A stretch of 64,000 nt of DNA from Burkholderiaceae bacterium (lineage in GTDB: Bacteria; Pseudomonadota; Gammaproteobacteria; Burkholderiales; Burkholderiaceae_C). The DNA is taken from NCBI GenBank assembly GCA_017992055.1, contig JAGOPK010000008.1, positions 1-64,000 on the forward strand, written 5' to 3'. The first letter of the stretch is position 1; each line of letters opens with the position of its first letter. Made by a program: the position numbers and the translations under genes. This document shows, one piece after another, positions 9,570-19,400 of the stretch. The notes below the pieces were generated by a model. It was not told the origin of the DNA, ran no database searches, and saw nothing but the letters and a program-made list of their open reading frames with translations.

Positions 9570-10333
9570 GGCGCTGGTCGGGGCGCTGGGTGGGGCGACT
9601 GGCGCTGCTGGGCCTGGCCGCGGCACAAGCGGCTGCCGACGACGGCCGCCGCCCCGGCAGTGCCAACATGAGTCCGGCGCTGCAGGCCATGCAGCGCGAC
9701 GATGCGCAGAACCCGGCCCAGCTGTGGGTGCAGGACGGCCGCAGCCTGATGTCGCGGCCGGCGACCAATGGCCGGCGCTGCCTGGACTGCCACGCCGAGC
9801 GCAGCCTCGCCAGCGCGGCCGCCCGCCACCCGGCCTGGGATGCCCGCCTGGGCCGGCCGGCCACGCTGGCCGAGCGCATCAACCAGTGCCGGGTGCAGCA
9901 TCTGCAGCAGGCTTCCGAAGGACCGGACGGCGAGGCCGTGCTGTCGCTGTCGGCCTGGCTGGCGCACCAGGCGCGTGGCCTGGCCATCGCTGCGCCGGCC
10001 GATGCGCGCCTGGCGCCCTGGGTGGAGCAGGGCCGTGCGCTGTGGCAGCGCCGCCTGGGCCAGCTCAACCTGTCCTGCGCCCAATGCCACGACCAGCGCG
10101 CCGGCCAGCGCCTGGGCGGCGCGACCATCCCGCAGGGCCATCCGACGGCCTATCCGGTGTACCGGCTGGAATGGCAGACCCTGGGCTCGCTGCAGCGCCG
10201 GCTGCGCGGCTGCCTGGTCGGCGTGCGCGCCGAACCCTGGGCGGCCGATGCGCCCGAATGGCTGGCGCTGCAGGCCTTTCTGATGCAGCGCGCCGCCGGC
10301 ATGGCCCTGGAGGGCGCCGGCGTGCGCCCCTGA
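9566..10333 (+). CDS. soxA: SoxA-type diheme cytochrome c
   Basis: A 255-residue periplasmic protein with signal peptide (about 1-24). It has two haem sites, C72-L-D-C-H76 and C171-A-Q-C-H175, and C216 in RLRGCLVGVR, the position of the persulfide-forming axial ligand of SoxA. C108 (INQCR) fits the additional conserved cysteine. Having both CxxCH motifs places it with diheme SoxA. In known systems SoxAX oxidatively joins a thiol substrate to the SoxY cysteine. It ends the operon; the expected next gene, soxB, is absent, and a convergent binding-protein gene follows. Confidence 0.86.
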   Translation: MRRWSGRWVGRLALLGLAAAQAAADDGRRPGSANMSPALQAMQRDDAQNPAQLWVQDGRSLMSRPATNGRRCLDCHAERSLASAAARHPAWDARLGRPATLAERINQCRVQHLQQASEGPDGEAVLSLSAWLAHQARGLAIAAPADARLAPWVEQGRALWQRRLGQLNLSCAQCHDQRAGQRLGGATIPQGHPTAYPVYRLEWQTLGSLQRRLRGCLVGVRAEPWAADAPEWLALQAFLMQRAAGMALEGAGVRP

Positions 10334-10384
10334 AATGGGGCACCCGGCGCCGTGGGTACACGGCTCCACCCGCCGAGCGGGTTG

Positions 10385-10410
10385 GCCCGGCCGGCTTCGG
10401 GCGGCCGGGC
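10385..10410. terminator. GC-rich stem-loop between convergent genes, possible bidirectional terminator
   Basis: An 8-bp perfect inverted repeat, GCCCGGCC (10385-10392) and GGCCGGGC (10403-10410), encloses a 10-base loop. It lies in the 97-bp gap between the soxA stop and the convergent binding-protein stop. There is no T-run on either side, so it may only be a transcript-end barrier. Confidence 0.35.
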
Positions 10411-10430
10411 GCTCGGCCGGGCTCAGCGCC

Positions 10431-11264
10431 TTATCGTGCCGCGTTGGGGAAGAACAGCTGCTCGCCGCCGATCTTGTAGGCGGCGATGCTGGCCTGGCCG
10501 GCCGGCGACACCACCCAGTCGGCAAACTGCTGGGCCGGCGCCAGCTTCACATGCGGATGCTTGGCCGGGTTGACGACGATCACGCCGTACTGGTTGAACA
10601 GCCGCTGGTCGCCTTCCACCAGGATGGCCAGCTCGCCGCGGTTCTTGAAGCTCAGCCAGGTGCCGCGGTCGGCCAGCACATAGCCGTTGACCGAGCTGGC
10701 CATGTTCAGCGCCGGGCCCATGCCGCAGCCGCACTCCTTGTAGCCGGCGGGCTTGGCGGCGGAGATGTCGGTGCCGGCGGCCTTCCAGTAGCGCAGCTCG
10801 GCGGCATGGGTGCCGCTCTTGTCGCCGCGCGAGATGAAGGCGGCCGGGCTGGCGGCCAGCTTCTTCAGCGCGCCCAGCACGTCGCCGCCCTTGATGCCGG
10901 CCGGATCGGCCTTGGGGCCGACCAGCACGAAGTCGTTGTACATCACCGGCAGGCGCTTCAGGCCGAAGCCGTCGGCGACGAACTTCTCCTCGGCCGCCTG
11001 GTCGTGCACGAACACGATGTCGGCATCGCCACGCCGGCCCATGTCCAGCGCCTGGCCGGTGCCGAGTGCGACCACGCGCACGTCCACGCCGCTGGCGGCC
11101 TTGAAGGCCGGCAGCAGGTGGCCGAACAGGCCCGATTGCTCGGTGGAGGTGGTCGAGGCCATCACGATGTGCGTGGCCTGGGCGCTGGCGGCGGTGGGCA
11201 GGGCCAGCGCCACCAGCACGGCATGGCACAGCGAGGTCAGGGCAAGGCGGCGGCTCAGGCTCAT
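10431..11264 (-). CDS. Tungstate/molybdate-type ABC substrate-binding protein (TupA-like)
   Basis: A 277-residue periplasmic protein with signal peptide (about 1-29, ending ASAQ). The TupA pattern is clear: MASTTSTEQSGLFGHLLPAF, then GTGQALDMGRRGDADIVFVH, EEKFVADGFG and MYNDFVLVGP. TupA binds tungstate (relatives molybdate) for the TupBC importer. No permease or ATPase gene is adjacent; the upstream neighbour is ExoD. Since it converges on a Mo-hydroxylase operon, a role in Mo/W supply is plausible but not shown. The ATG at 11264 gives a well-formed signal peptide; an in-frame extension does not. Confidence 0.8.
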   Translation of the reverse strand: MSLSRRLALTSLCHAVLVALALPTAASAQATHIVMASTTSTEQSGLFGHLLPAFKAASGVDVRVVALGTGQALDMGRRGDADIVFVHDQAAEEKFVADGFGLKRLPVMYNDFVLVGPKADPAGIKGGDVLGALKKLAASPAAFISRGDKSGTHAAELRYWKAAGTDISAAKPAGYKECGCGMGPALNMASSVNGYVLADRGTWLSFKNRGELAILVEGDQRLFNQYGVIVVNPAKHPHVKLAPAQQFADWVVSPAGQASIAAYKIGGEQLFFPNAAR

Positions 11265-11358
11265 GGAAGCGGCATCCAGGAAGGAACGGGCCGCGATTCT
11301 TGCGGCGCCCCGCGGGGCTGGCGATATGTTCTGGCCTGCATAGCAGACCATGGCACCG

Positions 11359-12069
11359 CTACGTCGGCCACAGGCCCTGCAGCAGCGCCAACCCATGCTG
11401 CCAGCCCAGCCAGCCCAGGGTGCCGGTGAAGGCCAGGGCTGCGCCGGCCACCGTGGTCGACAGCAGCACCGCCAGGCCGTCGCGCAGCGCCAGGCCCAGG
11501 CCCAGCAGCAGCAGCGACAGCGCCGGCAGCAGATTGCCCAGCGGGATGGGCAGCACGATCAGCAGCGCCATCAGCCCGGCCTTGGCGCCCAGCCAGCCGC
11601 GTGGCCGCGCGCCGGCCAGGCCGGCCGGACGCAGCCAGCGGCCCTCGCGCGACCAGCGCTCGGCCAGCCGGTACAGCCGCGCCAGCGCCCGCAGCAGGCG
11701 CTGGGCCGTGGCCCGCGGCAGCGGCCAGCCGGCCACCCGCGGCGGCAGCGATGCCGCGGCATCACCCCGCCACAGCGCCCACGACAGCGCCACCAGGCCC
11801 AGGCCCAGCACCGTGCCCACGCCGGCCACCGGCAGCAGGCACGGCAGGGCCAGCAGCACCAGCAGGCTGCCCAGCGCGGCCTGCGACGCACCCACCACCG
11901 GGCCATGCGCCTGGGCCAGGGCCTGCACCGGCACCTGCTCGCCACTCAGCGCGGCGGCGGCGGCATCCAGGCGCTCGGCCAGCGAGCCCCCGGGCGCAGG
12001 TCCCGGCGCAGGTCCCGGCTCAGGTCCGGGCGGCAGATCAGGGTCTTGGTCGACGGGCGCATCGGGCAT
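11359..12069 (-). CDS. ExoD family membrane protein
   Basis: A 236-residue inner-membrane protein. A Pro/Gly/Ala-repeat N-terminus (about 8-28) precedes the ExoD core: LAERLDAAAAAL, then PCLLPVAGVGTVLGLGLVALSWALWRG, PRVAGWPLPRATAQRLLRAL, and hydrophobic segments to the C-terminus (PIPLGNLLPALSLLLLGLGLALRDG). ExoD was named for effects on exopolysaccharide production in rhizobia; its biochemical function is unknown. It begins 47 bp after the GH94 stop in the same direction, so it could be a last gene of the glucan locus, but its wide distribution makes that link weak. Confidence 0.8.
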   Translation of the reverse strand: MPDAPVDQDPDLPPGPEPGPAPGPAPGGSLAERLDAAAAALSGEQVPVQALAQAHGPVVGASQAALGSLLVLLALPCLLPVAGVGTVLGLGLVALSWALWRGDAAASLPPRVAGWPLPRATAQRLLRALARLYRLAERWSREGRWLRPAGLAGARPRGWLGAKAGLMALLIVLPIPLGNLLPALSLLLLGLGLALRDGLAVLLSTTVAGAALAFTGTLGWLGWQHGLALLQGLWPT

Positions 12070-12116
12070 CGTCGCCGTCTGACGGCGGCCGGCGCGCCGA
12101 GTTCCCTGCCGCGGCT

Positions 12117-15100
12117 TCAGCCCAGCCAGACCTCCAGCCGCCGCAGCGCGCCAGGCGCGCCGGCCTTCAGGCGCTGGCGCAGCAGGCCCAGGTCCACCGC
12201 GGCCGCGCCCAGCCGGTAGGGATTGGGCTCGCGGCTGAACGGCAGGTCCAGCCCGTCCAGCGCCAGGCGCTGCGGGCCATGGCCTTGGCCTCCGGAGGGC
12301 GGCAGGTGGACCTGCAGCTCGACCTCGTGGCCGTCGACCAGCGGCAGGCGCACGCTCAGGCCCTGCAGCTCGGGCACCAGCACCGGATCGATCAGCAGCC
12401 GGCGGGCCTCGCGGCGCAGGCCCAGCAGCCGGCCGATGACGATGCCGATGGCAATGCCCGGGCCGCTGGAATAGATGCGCCAGCCGCCGTCCAGCGTGAC
12501 CCGGCCATCGTGGATGCGGCCGTACTCGCGGCCAGCCTCGTAGCGGTCGGCAAAGGCCGCGTCCGAGCTGCTGTAGTAGCAGTTGCTCTGGCGCAGCCCG
12601 GCCTGCGGCAGGCGTTCGCGCAGGCCCACCGGATGCGCCAGCGACAGCGCGTCCAGCAGCGCCCGGGCCTCGCCCAGATGGGCCAGGGTCTCGGCCCAGC
12701 GCAGATGGGCATGGGTGTACATGACGCCGATCTCGCGGCCGAAAAACGCGCTGCTCTCGGCGCGCTGGAACAGCTGCTCGGGCCCGCCACGGTAGGGCAG
12801 CGGCCGGTCGAACAGGCGCGCGCCATCGGGGCCGAGCAGCTGCTCGCGCACCAGGGCCAGGTGGGCGCGGGCCTGCTCGGGCGTGAGCAGGTCTTCCAGC
12901 ATCGCATGCATGATGGGCAGCAGGCTGGCGCGCACGCCGGTCAGCGCATCGGCCGGGTGCAGCAGCGGCTGCGGCGCCTGGCCGGGCTGGACCAGCAGGT
13001 AGCCGCAGACCACGCCGTCGACCACCAGCAGGCGCTGGAAGTCGGCGCGCACCTGCGCCGCCTCGGCCTCGAACGGCGCCGCGTCGGCGCCGCGGCCCAG
13101 CGTGTGCAGGGCCCGCGCCAGCGTCGTCAGCATCTGGTGGTGCAGGGTCACGGTCCAGGCGCTGCACAGGTGCTCGCGCAGTGCCGGATCGGCCGGCTGC
13201 AGCGAGTCGTTCCAGTCGCCATGGCCATAAGCGGCCAGCGCGGTGCCGGCGATGCGCCGGCCGGCGATCACGCCCAGCGCGCACTGCACATGCTGCCACA
13301 GCGTGGCCTGCTCGGCGGCCTGGCCCGGCGCGGCATGGAAGGGCAGCACCTCGTCGAGCAGGGCCGCATCGCCGCTGGCCAGCAGATAGCGCGCCAGGCC
13401 CAGCAGCGGCCAGAACACGATGTCGCCATGCGAGTCGCCGGCGCGGATCTGGCGCTCGCGCTCGAAGAACATGAACCACTGCGGCCAGTCGCCGCCGGCG
13501 TCCTGGGCGGCGAAGACGCGGCACAGCAGGTCGCGCACCGGCGCCGGCTGGTCCAGCGCCAGCAGCATTTCCAGCGGGCCCTGGCAGACGTCGCGCGTGC
13601 CCCAGCCGCCGCCGCTGAACTGCTCCAGCCCACGCGGCGACAGATAGTGCACCAGGGCGTTGTGACGGTACCAGGGCAGGATCTCGGCCAGCTGGCCGAG
13701 CTGGCGCCACAGCTTGCAGCCGGCCGCGGCCTCGGGGATCTGCCACTGCGGCAGCCGGCCGCCGGGCTCGGCCGCCGGGTACAGCTCGGGCGCGGCGGCC
13801 TCGGGCAGCAGCGACACCGTCAGCCGCAGGCCGCCCAGCACCGTGGGGCCGCCGCCGACGACGACAAAGGGCAGGCCATCGCTGCCGGCCAGGCCGGCGC
13901 TGGGCTCAGACCCGGCCTGCGCCGCCTCATCGCTCGGCATGCCCAGCAGCCAGGCCTCGCCGCCGCGGTGGCCGAACTGGCCCAGCGGCGCGCTGGCGTC
14001 CAGCGGCGCGATGTCCAGATGGCCCTGCGGAAAGCGCGAGGCCAGCTCGCCGCCGGCCGGCACCTGCACGCGCAAGCCGGGGCCGCTGGCAAAGTCCTGG
14101 TGCTGCCAGGGCACCGGCACGCCGTCCAGGCCGTCGTCGCCGCCCAGGGCCAGGTGCAGCGTGGCCCGCCATTCGATGGGCGCGCCGCCCAGCGACACCA
14201 CGCGCAGCGTCAGCGCATGCGGCTCGTGCTCGACGCCGGCCTCGACCGCGATCAGGCCGCCGCGGCCCGGCCCGCCATGGCGGTAGAACCAGTGGCAGCG
14301 CTCGGGCTCGACCACAAAGGCCGAGGGCAGGCCCAGCTGCTGCCACTCGCCCGGGCCGGAGCCGTCGGCCTCGGTGCAGCGCACGAACAGCCGCAGCCCG
14401 TGGCTGCGGAACTGGCCCAGGTAGCCACGCACCGTGCTCAGGCAGCGGTTGATGCCCACATGGCCCTGGGTGACCATCGAATGGAACACGCCGCCCATCC
14501 ACACGGTGGAGGTCAGGCCGCATTCGTCGGGCACCTGGTGGCGGCCGCTGCGCAGCAGATGGCCGTGCGGCCGCAGCACCTGCAGCTCCTTGTCGCGCAG
14601 CACCACATGGCGGCCGGGCGCGGCAAAAAAGCTCAACAGCCGACCCTGGTCGTCGCGCTCGGCCTGGCGGCGCTCGGCACCGAACAAGGCCTGCAGCTCG
14701 GCCTCGGACAGATCCTGCGTCGCCAGCCAGGGCGCGGTGGCAAAGCGGCTGGGCCGGACCGGCGCGACCGCGGCCGGGGTCGGGGTCGGGATCGGGGCCG
14801 GGGCCGGCCATGACGCCTGGGCCTCGGGCCGGTCCAGCAGCCGCTGCACGCGGGCCAGGTCGGCCGCACCGGTGGCCAGCGCATGGTCGGGCCACACGGC
14901 CATGAAGAAGCCGGCCTGGACCGACTCGCCGGGCCGCAGCGACAGCGGCGCGTCCTGCACCGCCACCAGCGCATGCTCGTGCTGGCGGCGCGCATCGGGC
15001 AGGCCCTGGCGCAAGCCGGCCGGCGGCTCGCCGGCACGCCGGGCCAGGCCCAGCACCTGCAGGCCATCGGTGGCGCAGGCCGTGCCCTGGCGCAGCGATC

Positions 15101-15683
15101 CGGCCACGCTCCAGGGATGGCGACCACCGGCCTGGGTCAGGTTCTGCCGCACCGCGACCACGCGGCCGCAGGCCGGGTGGCTGAGCGGGCTCAGGTCCAG
15201 GTAATGGCTGACATAGAACTCGTTGGTGCGGATGGCGCCATAGGCGGCCAGGGCCACGTCCTGCACCAGCACCAGGTCCAGCAGCAGCGGCTCCAGGCTG
15301 TCGCCGGCGTCGCGCTGCAGCTGCAGATGCCAGTACCAGGCCGAGGCGCCGTGGTCTTCGCCGTCCGGCCCGCCGTCCAGGTCGGCGGCCTGCAGCTGCA
15401 GCCGCAGCTGCACATCCTGCCAGCGGCCAGCCCAGGCCAGCGTGGCGGGTTGGCCAAGGTCTTGCGCCAGCGGCGCGAGCAGCGCGCCGGGGCCCAGCAG
15501 CGGCAGCAGATCGCAGCCGCCGCTGCGGTGGTGGCGCAGCCAGAGGTTGGCCGCCGGGGCCTCGGCCTCGTGGCCGGGAAACAGCGTGACGCTGACGCCG
15601 GCGGCGCTGATGCGCTGCAGGCCGCCATGGGCCAGGCGGCGGATCTGCAGGCCGGCGGGGGTGGTGATGGAGTCTGGGAGCAT
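12117..15683 (-). CDS. Large GH94 phosphorylase, probable 1,2-beta-oligoglucan phosphorylase
   Basis: A 1188-residue protein without a signal peptide, hence cytoplasmic. The GH94 catalytic (alpha/alpha)6 region spans about 620-1090, with GGGWGTRDVCQGP near 690 and the GDWND signature at 822-826. The N-terminal part (about 1-290) is beta-rich, followed by a Pro/Ala linker near 292-307 encoded by an imperfect 6-base repeat. GH94 enzymes cleave beta-glucosides with phosphate to give glucose 1-phosphate. Length near 1100-1200 and the GH144 and ABC importer genes upstream favour 1,2-beta-oligoglucan phosphorylase over cellobiose phosphorylase (about 800 residues). It starts 21 bp after the esterase stop. 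The ATG at 15683 is preferred over a TTG at 15698; no strong ribosome site is visible. Confidence 0.8.
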   Translation of the reverse strand: MLPDSITTPAGLQIRRLAHGGLQRISAAGVSVTLFPGHEAEAPAANLWLRHHRSGGCDLLPLLGPGALLAPLAQDLGQPATLAWAGRWQDVQLRLQLQAADLDGGPDGEDHGASAWYWHLQLQRDAGDSLEPLLLDLVLVQDVALAAYGAIRTNEFYVSHYLDLSPLSHPACGRVVAVRQNLTQAGGRHPWSVAGSLRQGTACATDGLQVLGLARRAGEPPAGLRQGLPDARRQHEHALVAVQDAPLSLRPGESVQAGFFMAVWPDHALATGAADLARVQRLLDRPEAQASWPAPAPIPTPTPAAVAPVRPSRFATAPWLATQDLSEAELQALFGAERRQAERDDQGRLLSFFAAPGRHVVLRDKELQVLRPHGHLLRSGRHQVPDECGLTSTVWMGGVFHSMVTQGHVGINRCLSTVRGYLGQFRSHGLRLFVRCTEADGSGPGEWQQLGLPSAFVVEPERCHWFYRHGGPGRGGLIAVEAGVEHEPHALTLRVVSLGGAPIEWRATLHLALGGDDGLDGVPVPWQHQDFASGPGLRVQVPAGGELASRFPQGHLDIAPLDASAPLGQFGHRGGEAWLLGMPSDEAAQAGSEPSAGLAGSDGLPFVVVGGGPTVLGGLRLTVSLLPEAAAPELYPAAEPGGRLPQWQIPEAAAGCKLWRQLGQLAEILPWYRHNALVHYLSPRGLEQFSGGGWGTRDVCQGPLEMLLALDQPAPVRDLLCRVFAAQDAGGDWPQWFMFFERERQIRAGDSHGDIVFWPLLGLARYLLASGDAALLDEVLPFHAAPGQAAEQATLWQHVQCALGVIAGRRIAGTALAAYGHGDWNDSLQPADPALREHLCSAWTVTLHHQMLTTLARALHTLGRGADAAPFEAEAAQVRADFQRLLVVDGVVCGYLLVQPGQAPQPLLHPADALTGVRASLLPIMHAMLEDLLTPEQARAHLALVREQLLGPDGARLFDRPLPYRGGPEQLFQRAESSAFFGREIGVMYTHAHLRWAETLAHLGEARALLDALSLAHPVGLRERLPQAGLRQSNCYYSSSDAAFADRYEAGREYGRIHDGRVTLDGGWRIYSSGPGIAIGIVIGRLLGLRREARRLLIDPVLVPELQGLSVRLPLVDGHEVELQVHLPPSGGQGHGPQRLALDGLDLPFSREPNPYRLGAAAVDLGLLRQRLKAGAPGALRRLEVWLG

Positions 15684-15704
15684 GGGCAGGGGCGGCAAAA
15701 GGGG

Positions 15705-16430
15705 TCAGCGGCGGCGGCGCTGGGCCAGCAGCCAGGGCAGCAGGGCCGGATCGTCGTAGGCGGCGGTCCAGGCATCGTGGCCGACACCCGGATAGACGAT
15801 GAACTCGACGCGGCCGCCGCAGGCGCGCAAGGCCTCCACCGGGGCGCGCTGGCGGTCCAGCGTGACCACGGTGTCGGCATCGCCGTGGTAGGCGCGCACC
15901 GGCACCTGCACCCGGCAGGCCAGGGCCGGATCGAGCCAGCCGCAGATCGGCGCGATGGCGGCCATGTCCTGCGGGAAGGCGGCGGCCCAGGTCCAGGCGC
16001 CATGGCCGCCGCGGCTCAGGCCGGTGACCAGCACCTGGTCGGGATCGAAGCGCCAGTGGGCATTGGCCGCCTTCAGCACCTGCAGCCAGCGGTGCAGGCG
16101 CTGCGGGTCCCAGTCGCCCTCGGGCCATTGCGGCGACATCAGCAGGCAGGGATAGTCGCGACCGGCGGCGGCCAGCTTGGGCGGGCCATTGACCTTGACC
16201 TGCTGCAGGTCGTGGCCACGCTCGCCCGAGCCATGCAGAAAGATCAGCAGCGGCCAGCCGCCATCGGCACGGGCATGGCCGCGGGGCCGGTGCACCAGCA
16301 CACGCAGCGGCGGGCCGCCGTCGCCGAGGTCGAAGCTCACGGCCTCTTCGCGCGGGGCAGGCGGGGACGGGGGCGTGGCGCAGGCGCTCATCAGCAGCGG
16401 CGTGGCAAGAACGGTTCGTCGGGGCAGCAT
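15705..16430 (-). CDS. Alpha/beta-hydrolase lipoprotein (PHB-depolymerase/esterase-like)
   Basis: A 241-residue probable lipoprotein with lipobox LLMSAC (lipidated Cys 17). The hydrolase core shows an oxyanion loop LIFLHGSGERG, nucleophile elbow GLSRGGHG, an Asp in AYHGDADTVV and His in GVGHDAW, so the Ser-Asp-His triad is complete. The fold group includes esterases and feruloyl/acetyl-ester hydrolases of carbohydrate loci. It lies 16 bp after the 1048-residue enzyme and 21 bp before GH94, in the same operon. A role in removing acyl substituents (for example acetyl or succinyl groups) from periplasmic glucan is an inference from this position. Confidence 0.75.
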   Translation of the reverse strand: MLPRRTVLATPLLMSACATPPSPPAPREEAVSFDLGDGGPPLRVLVHRPRGHARADGGWPLLIFLHGSGERGHDLQQVKVNGPPKLAAAGRDYPCLLMSPQWPEGDWDPQRLHRWLQVLKAANAHWRFDPDQVLVTGLSRGGHGAWTWAAAFPQDMAAIAPICGWLDPALACRVQVPVRAYHGDADTVVTLDRQRAPVEALRACGGRVEFIVYPGVGHDAWTAAYDDPALLPWLLAQRRRR

Positions 16431-16446
16431 GGCAGGCTCCAGGCAG

Positions 16447-19400
16447 TCAGGGCGCGGGCAGCAGGCGCAGGTCCAGCGGGCCGTCGGGCAGGGGCAGCTC
16501 GCGGCCGCCGGGCTGCCAGGCCAGCATGCGGCCGGCATGCTCGGGCGCGCCGCCACCCACCTGCACCACCCGGGGCAGCGGGCCGCTGCCGGGCCAGACC
16601 AGGCGCCGCGGCGCCGGCAGGCCCTGGGCCAGCTGCAGCCGCCAGCCGGCGCCGTCGTGGGCACGTTCCAGCCGCCAGTGCAGCAGGCCGCCGGCCATCG
16701 GCAGGCCGGCCACGCCCCAGGCCTGGCCGGGGCCCAGCGCATCGAGCTGGGCCGTGTCCAGGCCGGCGCCGATCAGCACCGCGCCATCGCGCTCGCGCTG
16801 CCAGCCGAACAGATCGATCACCGAGCGCACATAGTCCGACGACACCCAGGCATGGGGCATGTCGCCCAGGAAGCGCGGCTCGCGCGCATCGGGCAGCACC
16901 ACCTCGGCCCACTGGTTCCAGCCGGCCGGGCGCTGGTGGCCGAAGAAGAAGTCCAGCAGCGCATGGGCGCGCTCGGGCCGGCCCAGGCGCACCAGGCTGC
17001 CGATGCTGCGCAGCTCGTAGGGCGTGTAGTCGCGCCAGGGCTTGCTGCCATCGGCGCGGGCCCGGGTCTCCTGCCAATAACGCTCGAAGGTGGCGTCCAG
17101 CAGGGCCTGCACGGCCGGCGGCAGCTCGGCCTGGGCCGGGCTCAGCGCCATGGTGGTGGAGGTGGCGTCGAAGTCGCCGCGGTCGGCGGCACCGGCCACC
17201 CAGCCGATGCCATGCAGCCGGGCCGTGGCGGCGATGCTGTCGGCCAGCTCGCGCTGGAATTCATCGCGCCAGCCGGCCCAGCGACGGGCCTCGTCGGCCT
17301 GGCCCAGGGCCTGGGCGATCTGCACCGCATCCTTGTAGCCGCGCAGGGCCCAGAAGTCGTCCCAGTACGAATAGGCCGGCTTGTCGCTGTAGCCCTCGTG
17401 GCTGATCGACGGCGGCATCAGGCCGTACAGGTGGCGGCGCGCCGGCGCCTGGTTGGCTGCCGTGCGCTCGGACTGGCGCAGGCCCTCCTGCCAGGCCACC
17501 ACCCGCTGCACCGTGGGCCAGTGGCGGGCCAGCCAGCCGGGATCGCGGGCCTGGGCGCCATGGCGCATCAGCTCGGCCACCGCATACAGGTACTGGCCAT
17601 GGCTGTCGTTCTCGACCACCGGATCGGCGCCGCGCGCATCGACGCAGCAGGGCACCTTGCCCGAGGCATAAACATGGCCGGCGAACCAGTCGACGAACTC
17701 GCGCGCCACCGCATCCTCGCCCAGGGCCAGCAGGCCGGCGACCATCATCGCGCCGTCGCGGATCCAGCTGCGTGCATAGCTGCGCGTGCCGGGCCGCAGC
17801 GCCGGCCCGTCGCGCGAGATCAGCATATGGGCCAGCGAGCTGCGCAGCGTATCGACCAGGCGCTGCTGCGCGGGCGGCACGCTGAAGGCCACGCGGTTGA
17901 GCCGCGCCCGCCAGGCCGCGGCGGCCTGCTCGAAGGCCGCCTCCAGCGCCGCGGCATCGGGCGGCGCGGCGACGTCGGCCGCCGGCCCGCTGCCCAGGCC
18001 GGCGCTGAAGCCGATCTGCTGCGACTGGCCCGGCGCCAGCGTGATGCGCCACTGCAGCGCCGCCGAGGCCAGGCCCTGGGGATCGCCGAGCAGGCCGATC
18101 AGCGGCGCGGCGCGGTCCAGCGCCTGCAGGCCCAGGCCGCCGTCGAAGCCTGCGGCCCGCACCGCGTCGGGCGCGCTCAGCAGCCGCAGCGGCGGGCGCC
18201 GGTCCAGCTGCAGCGCACCGCTCTGGCGGTGGTCGAAATGGATGCGCGACACCGGGCTGGCGCCGCCGGGCGTGGTCAGGAACTGCTGCGGCGGATTGAC
18301 CTGCCAGGGCCGCGCCAGCAGCCACAGCGCCAGGCGCTGCGGCCGGTCGCTGCGGTTGTGCAGCGTATAGCGGGCCAGCAGCCGCGGCGTGGCGGCCGGG
18401 CCGTCGGCCACGGCCTCGATGTCCAGCGCCAGCGCGGGCGTGCTCCAGCGCACACGCGGCAGCGGCAGATGGTTGTCGCGCAGGCTGTGCGCGATCTGCA
18501 CATCGGCCCAGGTGATGAAGCGGCCGTCCTCGGTCTGCAGCACCGGCGTGATGCTGGGCCCGCCGCGGCCCAGTTCCAGGCCGCCGTCCTCGTCCAGCAG
18601 GGCCGAGCGGCCACCGCCGCCGTCGACACCGACCACGGTCCAGTGGTTCTGCTCGCCGCGCAGGCTGCGTGGCAGCTGGCCGCGCGGCAGGTCGCGGCCC
18701 TGCTCGGTGAGCACCGCGTTCAGGTCCGGCCATTGCGCGGCGCTGCGCAGCTCCAGGCGCGGCAGCCCATCCACCTGCAGCGATCGGGCCACGGGCTTCA
18801 GCGGCTCCAGGCGCAACCAGCGCGCCTCGTGCTCGGGCAGCCACAGCGTGTCCAGCCCGCCGTCGCTGCCGCGCACCTGGCGCAGCAGGTTCCAGCGCCG
18901 GCCATCGTCGCTGGCCCGCACCTGGTAGTCGCCCGGAGACCAGCCCTCGGGCCAGCGCAGGGCCAGGCCGTTGAACTCGCGCAGGCGCTGGAAGTCCAGC
19001 GTCCAGCGGCCCTGCTGCAGGTGGGCGCGGGGTTCGGGCCAGACGGCCGGATCGGGCGCGCGCGGCTGAAGGCTCAGGCTGGCCAGGCACAGCCGGCCGC
19101 GGCCGCCATCGCGGCCGGCGGCCACCACCAGCTCGATGGCCTGGGTGGACTGCAGGCGGCGCTGTTCGGTCGGCCCCCAGGCGAACTGCAGGTGGCGGCG
19201 CTTGAAGCGCCAGTCGCTCGGTTTGGACGGCAGCACCTGGTGCGTGCGGTTGACCCACCAGACGTTGTCGCCGCTGGCATCCACCAGCTTGACCTGCACA
19301 TCGTTGACACCGCCCTCGCCCTTCAGCCGCAGGCCCAGCACGAAGTCGGCTGGCCACTGCAGCGGCAGCTCGCGGCGCATCACCGCATAGCCCGAGACGC

